Assembly (NCBI GenBank): GCA_913778085.1
Contig: CAJYXJ010000065.1
Coordinates: 1 to 64,000, forward strand
Reading direction: 5' to 3'
DNA: 64,000 nucleotides
Source: an uncultured Chryseobacterium sp.
GTDB taxonomy: Bacteria; Bacteroidota; Bacteroidia; Flavobacteriales; Weeksellaceae
Shown here: positions 57,714-64,000 of the stretch, one piece after another
Layout: every line of letters begins with the position of its first letter
Numbering within the stretch: the stretch's first letter is position 1
Notes under the pieces: generated by a model
Told to the model about the DNA's origin: nothing
The model's database searches: none
What the model saw: the letters and a program-made list of their open reading frames with translations, nothing else
Program-made: the position numbers and the translations under genes

Positions 57714-59372
57714 TTATGCTTCACAAGCCGTGCAGGTAACAAAATTTACCATCATTTCTTTAGAAACAGAAGAACTTCTTTGATAATAAAGGGTTTTTAC
57801 ACCTTTTTTCCAGGCCTCAATATAAAGGTAATTTACATCTTTTACAGGCATCGTAGAAGGAATCTGCAGATTCAGAGACTGTGCCTGATCAATATATTGC
57901 TGTCTTTGGGCGGCCTGGGAAATGATCTCCATTGGGGAGATTTCCTTGAAGGTTTTAAACACCGCTTTTTCTTCATCGGTTAGTTCCTTCAAATGTTGTA
58001 CCGAACCGTGATTCAACATGATGGTTCTCCATGTTTCTTCATTGTCAAGTCCCTTATCTTCGAGTAATTTAGCCAGATATTTATTTTTGCGCATGAAGTT
58101 TCCTTTCGCAAGCCCTGCTTTGTAATAGTTGGACGCAAAAGGCTCGATTCCCGGTGAAGTCTGTCCCAGGATCGCGGAACTTGATGTCGTAGGGGCGATT
58201 GCCATCGTTGTGGTATTCCTCAATCCGTAACCTTTCAGCAATTCCGGTTCGCCGTAGATGTTTGCCAGCTCTTTGGAAGCCAGTTCTGCCTGCTCTTTGA
58301 TACGTCTGAAAGCTCTGGCATTGAACTGTGTCGCCTCAAAGCTTTCAAACGGGATCATATTTTTCTGCAGATAGGAATGGTAGCCTAAAACCCCTAATCC
58401 TAAAGCTCTGTGGCGCATAGCGAAATTTCTGGCTCCCTGAAGGTAATAGTTGCCTTCCGTTTTATCGATGAATTCGGATAATACGGCATCCAGGAAATAG
58501 ATGGCCAGTTTTACGGCATCCGTATCTTTCCATTCGTCATACAGTTCCAGGTTCATAGAAGACAGACAGCAGATGAAAGATTCTTCCCTTGTAGAAGGAA
58601 GCATGATTTCGGAGCACAGGTTACTTGCGTTTACCGTTAGTCCGAGATCTTTATACACCTGAGGCTTGTTACGGTTTACGTTATCCGTAAAGAAAATATA
58701 AGGAAGCCCCTTCTGCTGGCGGCTTTCCAGTACCCTTGCCCAGATTTTACGTTTGTCCATATCTCCGTCGATCATATCCTGCATCCAGTAATCCGGTACA
58801 CAGATTCCGGTAAACAGGTTTTGGATCGGGCTTCCGATATCTTTGATCGATAAAAACTCTTCAATATCCCCGTGGTCGATATCAAGGTAAGCGGCAAAAG
58901 CTCCTCTTCTTACACCGCCTTGGGAAACAACATCCATGGCCGTATCAAAAAGTTTCATGAAAGAAACGGCTCCTGAAGATTTTCCGTTATCCGTTACCGC
59001 TGTCCCACGGTTACGGAGCTCTCCGAAATACCCTGAAGTTCCGCCTCCGATCTTCGTCTGCATGATCACTTCCCCCATTTTATGGGTGATACCTTCGATG
59101 CTGTCCGGAATGTGGACGTTGAAACACGAAATAGGTAGCCCTCGCTGGGTTCCCATATTGGCCCAAACCGGCGAAGAGAAACTGATCCATCCTTTGGTGA
59201 TCATTTCCTTGAACGCAGGCTGAAGTTCCGGCTTATATAACCGCTTTGCCGCAGCAGTCGTGATTCTATCGATAGCACCGTCTACCGTTTCACCTTTCAG
59301 CAAATACCCTCTGTTCAGCATTTGCTCGGACTCTTCATTGAGCCACCATATATTGTTGTTCTGTTCGTCCAT
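57714..59372 (-). CDS. nrdA: ribonucleoside-diphosphate reductase, alpha subunit (no ATP-cone)
   Basis: The 552-residue class I catalytic subunit has the active-site set: C83 (LPISCFNVHI), the N251-C253-E255 group (NASNLCSEIMLPS), C269 (FICCLSSMNLELY) and the C-terminal shuttle cysteines C547 and C550 (CTACEA). It is about 200 residues shorter than E. coli NrdA and begins directly at the barrel (NIWWLNEESEQMLNRGYLLK), so the N-terminal ATP-cone is missing. It reduces NDPs to dNDPs with NrdB. Confidence 0.95.
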   Translation of the reverse strand: MDEQNNNIWWLNEESEQMLNRGYLLKGETVDGAIDRITTAAAKRLYKPELQPAFKEMITKGWISFSSPVWANMGTQRGLPISCFNVHIPDSIEGITHKMGEVIMQTKIGGGTSGYFGELRNRGTAVTDNGKSSGAVSFMKLFDTAMDVVSQGGVRRGAFAAYLDIDHGDIEEFLSIKDIGSPIQNLFTGICVPDYWMQDMIDGDMDKRKIWARVLESRQQKGLPYIFFTDNVNRNKPQVYKDLGLTVNASNLCSEIMLPSTREESFICCLSSMNLELYDEWKDTDAVKLAIYFLDAVLSEFIDKTEGNYYLQGARNFAMRHRALGLGVLGYHSYLQKNMIPFESFEATQFNARAFRRIKEQAELASKELANIYGEPELLKGYGLRNTTTMAIAPTTSSSAILGQTSPGIEPFASNYYKAGLAKGNFMRKNKYLAKLLEDKGLDNEETWRTIMLNHGSVQHLKELTDEEKAVFKTFKEISPMEIISQAAQRQQYIDQAQSLNLQIPSTMPVKDVNYLYIEAWKKGVKTLYYQRSSSVSKEMMVNFVTCTACEA

Positions 59373-59452
59373 AGTTTGTTATATTTTCGAATTCCCGAGC
59401 GGTTTTAAAGCTCAGGAATTTTGATTTTATATTATTAAAGTAAATTGTGTGA

Positions 59453-59480
59453 CCCATGCTTCGGCAGGCTCAGCATGACA
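59453..59480. repeat. intergenic repeat with GGCTCAGCATGACA core
   Basis: The sequence CCATGCTTCGGCAGGCTCAG followed by CATGACA forms a small dyad (ATGCT / AGCAT). It matches from memory a repeat common in bacterial intergenic regions (CTTCGRCAGGCTCAGCATGAC). It lies in the 138-bp gap between nrdA and nrdB. Confidence 0.55.
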
Positions 59481-59510
59481 TTCCAGAGAAGCGGTTTTAA
59501 TATTGCTAAA

Positions 59511-60485
59511 TTAAAACAAATCGTTCGCCGTAATACTCTTATCGTGTTTCGTATAATCCACCGGTCTTTTCGCGAAGAAATCATCCATCGAATTGGCAAA
59601 AACTTCCTCTTCAAACCAAACCATCGGTCTGTATTGTTCGGCAGTAATGTTGTATCTCGGCTGCATGTTGATCTTCTTAAGACTGTCATCAACACGGTAT
59701 TTCATGAAGTTTAAAAGGTCTTCTTTAGAAACGTGATCGATTTCGCCCAATTCGAAGATCCAGCTCAGGATATCGCCTTCTCTTTCAATAGATTCATCTA
59801 CCAACGTATAGATGTCCTCAATGTCGCTGTCGGTTAAAAGATCCGGCTGCTCTTCCCTGATTTTGTTGATTAAATAAATTCCGGCATTCGCATGGATCTG
59901 TTCATCAACGGAAGTCCAGGCAATAATGTTGGAAACGTTTTTCATAAATCCTTTAAATCTTGTAAATGAAAGGATGATGGCAAACTGAGAGAAAAGAGAT
60001 ACGTTTTCTACCAGGATACTGAACAGCAACAAGGCCGAAACATATTCTTTAGGTGTTGCGGAATTGGCATGTCTCAGGGCATTTCCCAAAAACTCAATTC
60101 TGCTTTTTACAGCAGGAATTTCTACTACGTTAAGGAACTCGTCATTATATCCCAGCACTTCAAGAAGACGGGAATAGGCTTCCGAGTGACGGAATTCACA
60201 CTCTGCGAAAGTAGAACCCAACCCGTTGAATTCAGGTTTCGGAAGATGGGTGTACAGATTTCCCCAGAAGGTCTTTACAGACACCTCAATCTGTGCAATT
60301 GCCAAAAGCGCATTTTTTACAGCATGCTTTTCATGCGGCTCCAGCTGCGAATGAAAATCCTGAACATCTGCAGTAAAATCCACTTCGGAATGTACCCAGA
60401 ACGATTTATTGATCGCCTCTACGAACTGAAGCACTTCAGGGTATTCAAATGGCTTGTAACTTACTCTCTTATCAAAAACTCCCAT
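59511..60485 (-). CDS. nrdB: ribonucleoside-diphosphate reductase, beta subunit
   Basis: The 324-residue protein has the class I small-subunit metal ligands: Asp in EVDFTADVQDFHSQ, Glu in ALLAIAQIEVSVKTFW, the ECEFRHSEAYSRLLEVL segment with Glu, His and the Tyr position of the radical, ILVENVSLFSQF and DEQIHANAG. The radical Tyr position is kept, so it probably forms a tyrosyl radical with a di-iron or dimanganese centre. It lacks the N-terminal ATP-cone found in some Bacteroidota NrdB proteins. Confidence 0.94.
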   Translation of the reverse strand: MGVFDKRVSYKPFEYPEVLQFVEAINKSFWVHSEVDFTADVQDFHSQLEPHEKHAVKNALLAIAQIEVSVKTFWGNLYTHLPKPEFNGLGSTFAECEFRHSEAYSRLLEVLGYNDEFLNVVEIPAVKSRIEFLGNALRHANSATPKEYVSALLLFSILVENVSLFSQFAIILSFTRFKGFMKNVSNIIAWTSVDEQIHANAGIYLINKIREEQPDLLTDSDIEDIYTLVDESIEREGDILSWIFELGEIDHVSKEDLLNFMKYRVDDSLKKINMQPRYNITAEQYRPMVWFEEEVFANSMDDFFAKRPVDYTKHDKSITANDLF

Positions 60486-60911
60486 GTTAAAATGTCTTTA
60501 AATTTAATTAATCGGATCAGTGTGGAAAAGTCCTATGTGATAGTCAAATTTCTGAATGTCAATTATTTAATATTAAAAGTTATTCACAATCGAAACCTGT
60601 GCATCTCCCGGACTGTATAAGTACAAAGTTAGAAAACAAGAACTGTAATTGAAAGGGGAAAACACTAATTCGTTGAGTTTTAACAGTAAAAGTTTTCCAC
60701 ATTTGCACGGAAAGCCTTTAAATATTGACTTACAAACCATTATCGTGGAAAAATAACGCATATTGCAGGATTCATATTAAACAAAAAAATATAAAATACG
60801 ATCAATAAAGGGTTGGAGTGTTAAACAGTGATTTATATAAAGAAATTTCCTTTCTCCGTAACAAATTAAAAAATCTTCCTACTTATTGGGTATAAAACAT
60901 AACATCACTTC
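60486..60911. promoter_or_regulatory. regulatory region upstream of nrdBA with TTTTCCACA-type boxes
   Basis: The 426-bp gap has no credible reading frame. It contains four box-like 9-mers: TGTGGAAAA at 60521-60529, TTATTCACA at 60580-60588, TTTTCCACA at 60693-60701 and CGTGGAAAA at 60744-60752. A TAACTTTG -7 box for nrdB lies at 60631-60624 (minus). TTATTCACA matches the classical DnaA-box pattern TTATNCACA; TTTTCCACA is a one-mismatch relative of TTATCCACA. Confidence 0.55.
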
Positions 60912-61601
60912 ATGTTACTAATTCAGGATTTACATAAATCGTACGATACGGGAAAAAGCAAGCTGCATGTACTTAAAGGAATCAACCTCAGTATTTCAGA
61001 GGGCGAGTTTGTTTCCATTATGGGAAGTTCCGGTTCCGGGAAGTCAACGCTTCTGAATATCATCGGTATTCTTGATGAAAAAGATTCCGGGATTTATGAG
61101 TTGGATAATGTGCCGATCGAACATCTGTCTGAAATAAAAGCTGCCGAATACAGAAGCCGGTTTCTTGGATTTATTTTCCAGTCCTTCAACCTGATCGGCT
61201 ATAAGACCGCTCTTGATAATGTAGCCCTACCTCTGTATTACCAGAATGTCCCGAGAAAAGAGCGTAATCAGAAAGCGATGGAATACTTGGAAAAAGTAGG
61301 ATTGGCGCAGTGGGCGAACCACCTGCCTAACGAACTTTCAGGGGGGCAGAAACAGAGAGTCGCCATCGCCAGAGCCTTGATTACCGATCCGAAAGTCGTA
61401 CTGGCCGATGAACCTACCGGTGCCCTGGACTCCAAAACCACCCACGACATCATGAAACTCCTTCAGGATATCAACAGTGAAGGGAAAACCATCATCGTGG
61501 TTACCCACGAGCCCGACGTTGCCGCACAGACCAAAAGAAACGTGATCCTCCGCGACGGCATCATTGAAAGCGATGAGTTTATCAAGCAGCTGGTGTTGTA
61601 A
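60912..61601 (+). CDS. ABC transporter ATP-binding protein (LolD/MacB type)
   Basis: The 229-residue ATPase has Walker A (MGSSGSGKSTLLNIIGILDE), a Q-loop region (FLGFIFQSFNLIGYKTALDN), the signature LSGGQKQRVAIARAL and Walker B (VVLADEPTGALDSKTTHDI) with the D-loop and H-loop TVVVTHEPDVA-like ending. It powers the two permeases that follow. MacB-type systems export lipoproteins, macrolides or other amphipathic compounds. Confidence 0.94.
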   Translation: MLLIQDLHKSYDTGKSKLHVLKGINLSISEGEFVSIMGSSGSGKSTLLNIIGILDEKDSGIYELDNVPIEHLSEIKAAEYRSRFLGFIFQSFNLIGYKTALDNVALPLYYQNVPRKERNQKAMEYLEKVGLAQWANHLPNELSGGQKQRVAIARALITDPKVVLADEPTGALDSKTTHDIMKLLQDINSEGKTIIVVTHEPDVAAQTKRNVILRDGIIESDEFIKQLVL

Positions 61602-61707
61602 AGCGGGATGCTGGGTGAGGGGAGAAAGGATGTTATAAAAAATAGAATTAAATCAGTGGAAAGATGGAGACTTCCCTCATCCAGCTTCCCGCTTCAAGCT
61701 TAAAAAT
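61602..61707. repeat. inverted pair of 7-bp arrays between ABC genes
   Basis: Heptamers AGCGGGA, TGCTGGG, TGAGGGG, AGAAAGG (about 61602-61629) are followed about 40 bp later by the reverse type GACTTCC, CTCATCC, AGCTTCC, CGCTTCA (about 61671-61698). The unit resembles the array at 48028-48062. Confidence 0.65.
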
Positions 61708-62937
61708 ATGTTTGATCTAGATCGTTGGCAGGAAATATTCAGTTCGATCCGCAGCAATGTACTGCGGACGGTACTTTCCGGTTTTACCGTGGCGTTGGGA
61801 TTATTTATCTTCATTGTTCTTTTCGGAATAGGTTCTGGATTGCAGAATGCCTTCACCCAGGGTTTTGCCCGGGATGCCCAGAACCTGATCTCGATTGTAA
61901 CAGGAAAAACAACCATCGCTTACAACGGGCTTCAGTCTGACCGGAAGGTAACGATGAACAATGATGATTACGATTTCCTTGTTAATATCGACAAAGAAAA
62001 AGTGGGAAGTTCCACGCCGAGATACACCTCGAATCTATTGGTAAAATACGGTAAGGAAAGCGGAAATTATCAGATCAACGGGGCAAAGCCTGAAGAGCAG
62101 GTGATCGAAAACCGGAAAATCCTGGAGGGCCGCTACCTGACGCCTACGGATCTGGAAAGAAAGCAGAATGTGGCCGTGATCGGTAGGATGGTCCAGCGTG
62201 ACCTGATCAAAAACGGAAGCCCCGTAGGAAAGGAGCTGAACATCAATGGAACAATGTTCAAGGTAGTCGGAGTGTTTTCCGATGACGGTGGCGACTGGGA
62301 TGAAAGACATATCACCGTGCCGATCACCACCCTGCAGCAGATGAAAAAAGGTTCTGATACGGTAAGCATCAATTACATTGCCTACAATGAAAAGCTGACG
62401 CCTGAACAGGCTATTAAATACGGCGACGAGCTGAAGGATAGATTAAAAGCCAGAAAAAACGTAGCTCCCGATGACGAAAACGGAGTGCGCGTCTGGAACA
62501 ATGCCAAAAACATGAATGATACCTTCGCATTCATGGCCGTGCTTACGGGAATCGTAGGATTTATTGGAATGGGAACATTGCTGGCAGGAATTATTGGGAT
62601 CAGCAACATCATGGTGTATATCGTAAAAGAAAGAACCAAAGAAATCGGGGTACGGAAAGCCATCGGTGCAAAACCGCGGAGTATTGTAGCCCTGATCGTT
62701 CAGGAAAGCGTAGTAATTACGGTAATTTCAGGATTGGTCGGGGTAGGACTTGGGGTTTTGGCTTTATACTTAATCGGGAATAACCTGGAGGAGTATTTCA
62801 TCAAAGATCCAAGCGTAGGATGGGGGCACATTATTGCAGCGTTCATCGCGCTGGTTTTTTCCGGGCTGATCGCAGGTTTTGTTCCGGCATACCGGGCATC
62901 GAAAATTAAGCCGATCGAAGCTTTGAGAACGGAATAG
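61708..62937 (+). CDS. MacB/FtsX-type ABC transporter permease
   Basis: The 409-residue protein has the MacB layout: a cytoplasmic start MFDLDRWQEIFSSIRSNVLR, helix 1 (TVALGLFIFIVLFGIGSGL), a periplasmic domain of about 230 residues, then three FtsX helices (TLLAGIIGISNIMVYIVKER; SVVITVISGLVGVGLGVLAL; HIIAAFIALVFSGLIAGFVP) and the conserved KERTKEIGVRKAIGA and PAYRASKIKPIEALRTE motifs. It pairs with the upstream ATPase and with the next permease. Confidence 0.92.
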   Translation: MFDLDRWQEIFSSIRSNVLRTVLSGFTVALGLFIFIVLFGIGSGLQNAFTQGFARDAQNLISIVTGKTTIAYNGLQSDRKVTMNNDDYDFLVNIDKEKVGSSTPRYTSNLLVKYGKESGNYQINGAKPEEQVIENRKILEGRYLTPTDLERKQNVAVIGRMVQRDLIKNGSPVGKELNINGTMFKVVGVFSDDGGDWDERHITVPITTLQQMKKGSDTVSINYIAYNEKLTPEQAIKYGDELKDRLKARKNVAPDDENGVRVWNNAKNMNDTFAFMAVLTGIVGFIGMGTLLAGIIGISNIMVYIVKERTKEIGVRKAIGAKPRSIVALIVQESVVITVISGLVGVGLGVLALYLIGNNLEEYFIKDPSVGWGHIIAAFIALVFSGLIAGFVPAYRASKIKPIEALRTE

Positions 62938-62945
62938 TGAAGGGG

Positions 62946-63056
62946 AATGGTCAATTGTGAATGGTCAATTTTGCTTCGCAAGAGAATGGTGAATTTATAA
63001 CTAAACTGAAATTGACAAGCGCAGCGAATTGACCCGCAGGAATTGACCATTGACAT
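62946..63056. repeat. inverted pair of 7-bp arrays (AATGGTC/AATTGTG type)
   Basis: From 62946 the heptamers AATGGTC, AATTGTG, AATGGTC, AATTTTG, CTTCGCA, AGAGAAT, GGTGAAT run in phase. The complementary orientation (GAATTGACC, GAATTGACCATTGAC) fills about 63006-63056. A TTGCTTCGCAA palindrome lies inside the left arm. Confidence 0.7.
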
Positions 63057-63117
63057 TTAAAAGTATAGGTTATCAAGTTCCATCAGAAGCAGAACCCGAA
63101 AAACCTTAACCTAAATT

Positions 63118-63168
63118 CCACTCCTCTGGAGGGTGGCGAAAATTCTGAAAGAATTTTTGACGGGGTGG
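63118..63168. repeat. intergenic repeat CCACTCCTCTGGAGGGTGG
   Basis: The unit CCACTCCTCTGGAGGGTGGC is followed by GAAAATTCTGAAAGAATTTT and TGACGGGGTGG. It contains inner dyads (GAAAATTCT / AGAATTTTT) and resembles a Chryseobacterium intergenic repeat from memory. Confidence 0.5.
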
Positions 63169-63204
63169 TTTTTCATTATGGAAGAGTGAGCCGCAAATTA
63201 AAAC

Positions 63205-63340
63205 TGAGCTGAAAATTGACCATTGATCTATAGGCATTCACCATTGACAAAAGGTGAAAGATGAATTTCGCTTCGCGAGTGAACTTTACTTTGCAAGTGA
63301 ATCCAGAGTCATAGAAATTGACCACATTAAAAAGATTGAC
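63205..63340. repeat. third set of 7-bp repeats in the ABC gap
   Basis: Units such as ATTGACC, ATTGATC, ATTCACC, ATTGACA, then GAATTTC, GCTTCGC, GAGTGAA, in a 7-bp phase, with a GCTTCGCGAG palindrome. Together the three repeat blocks fill most of the 411-bp gap between the permease genes. Confidence 0.6.
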
Positions 63341-63348
63341 ATTTAAAA

Positions 63349-64000
63349 ATGAACATAATATTTAAAAAAGATACTTGGCAGGAAATTTATTATTCGTTAC
63401 GGAATAATAAGCTCCGGACGTTTCTTACCATGATCGGTGTAGGCTGGGGTATGTTTTTGTATGTAAGTCTGCTGGGCGCGGCCAAAGGGATGGAAAACGG
63501 TTTCGATAAACTATTTTCGGGCTTTGCTACCAATTCCATTTTCCTGTGGGCGCAGAACACCTCTATCCCGTATGAAGGTTTTCCGAAGGGAAGACAGGTG
63601 CACCTCCACCTTCCTGATATTGATATGCTGAAAAGGAAAATTCCGGATATCGATTATATTTCCCCTCAGAATTCCCGGGGAAGCTTCACCGGAACACCCG
63701 GAGAATCCATGTCCAGAAACGGCAAAACCGGAACTTATGCCTTAACCGGCGATTATCCGGTAGGCAATAAAATTTCAGAGAAGAAACTGATCTTCGGAAG
63801 ATACATCAACGATGCTGATGTTTCAGGAAATAAAAACGTAGCGGTAATCGGGGAAGAGATCTATAAGAACTTTTTCGATGCCAAAAAGAATGAAAACCCG
63901 CTGGGAAAATCCATCAACATTAAAGGAATCTTTTTCAATGTCATCGGGGTTTTCAGGGTGAAGAAAGGCGGCGGCTTCGAAAATGACCAGACCGTATTTA
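63349..64000 (+). CDS. second MacB/FtsX-type ABC permease, cut by the window edge
   Basis: The frame starts at ATG 63349 (MNIIFKKDTWQEIYYSLRNN) and stays open for 217 codons to the edge of the window. It has the MacB permease start: a cytoplasmic lead, helix 1 (FLTMIGVGWGMFLYVSLLGA) and the beginning of the periplasmic domain (SIFLWAQNTSIPYEGFPKGR). It is a paralogue of the permease at 61708-62937 and probably forms the second half of the exporter. The C-terminal FtsX helices lie outside the window. Confidence 0.92.
   Translation, partial: MNIIFKKDTWQEIYYSLRNNKLRTFLTMIGVGWGMFLYVSLLGAAKGMENGFDKLFSGFATNSIFLWAQNTSIPYEGFPKGRQVHLHLPDIDMLKRKIPDIDYISPQNSRGSFTGTPGESMSRNGKTGTYALTGDYPVGNKISEKKLIFGRYINDADVSGNKNVAVIGEEIYKNFFDAKKNENPLGKSINIKGIFFNVIGVFRVKKGGGFENDQTVF

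Noticed and set aside
60486-60911. Possible chromosomal origin because of DnaA-like boxes
   Set aside because: No dnaA, dnaN or AT-rich unwinding element is adjacent, and the boxes are few. A promoter-linked role is simpler.
1-64000. tRNA genes, rRNA, CRISPR arrays, prophage or transposase genes
   Set aside because: I looked in the intergenic regions for cloverleaf T-loops, direct repeats with spacers, and integrase or transposase motifs and found none.

Overview
The window looks like a chromosomal segment of a Bacteroidota species of the Flavobacteriales, most like Chryseobacterium (Weeksellaceae). This rests on moderate GC coding DNA with AT-rich gaps, -7 promoter boxes of the TAnnTTTG type, family signatures (OstA-like LptA, DUF2147, DUF1573, S16 with a long acidic tail, a short NrdA), and gene neighbourhoods such as fur-ostA and rpsP-rimM. 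Species-level assignment is inference. I see no rRNA, tRNA, CRISPR array, insertion sequence or prophage; this is mostly core and housekeeping DNA with small accessory islands.

Layout. 1-1330: AT-rich left edge with a broken gene remnant and two small exported proteins. 1399-3133 (minus): a truncated gene, a DnaQ-fold exonuclease and phosphatidylserine synthase. 3439-9150 (plus): an LtaS-type phosphoglycerol transferase, DUF2147, pdhB and the Kup K+ transporter. 9216-14531 (plus): Fur, OstA-like LPS transport protein, a class III aminotransferase, a START-like protein and a class IV aminotransferase homologue that has lost its catalytic residues. 14676-18740: amidase, YqgE, pdxH, HU, panD and an LPG-synthase-like membrane protein. 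18790-21692: quinone reductase, AraC regulator and two TerD proteins. 21725-27810 (minus): DUF2628, a second DnaQ-fold exonuclease, tyrS with an apparent tyrosine attenuator, several uncharacterised proteins and a GNAT enzyme. 27888-33844: Dcp-type M3 peptidase, SRPBCC, Gre-like factor, DoxX-like protein, nitroreductase, rpsP and rimM. 33932-38803: serine hydrolase plus an overlapping pair of regulators, divergent from a surface-repeat protein and a CDP-alcohol phosphotransferase. 38926-43584: lipoprotein, asnS, a broken toxin-antitoxin pair and rpoN. 43633-46508 (minus): acyl-CoA synthetase and an ECF sigma factor with its overlapping membrane partner. 46668-46998: RNase P RNA. 47116-57556: PPK2, DUF1573, valS, two DUF-type proteins, ribokinase-like kinase, hydrolases and DUF72. 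57714-60485 (minus): nrdA and nrdB. 60912 to the end: an ABC exporter with two MacB/FtsX-type permeases, the second cut by the window edge.

Strongest unusual signals. (1) A leader in front of tyrS encodes a 27-residue peptide with a Tyr-Tyr-Tyr run. Mutually exclusive hairpins and a terminator follow it, which is the architecture of classical transcription attenuation. (2) Many intergenic gaps hold inverted pairs of degenerate tandem arrays with a strict 7-bp or 8-bp period, and some overlap promoter elements. (3) Several -7 boxes end only 4-5 nt before the start codon, implying leaderless mRNAs. (4) The class IV aminotransferase homologue has Arg where both the PLP lysine and the ring-binding glutamate should be. 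(5) A perfect 7-3-7 dyad sits between the -7 box and the start codon of a regulator gene. (6) A cluster of TTTTCCACA-type boxes lies upstream of nrdBA.
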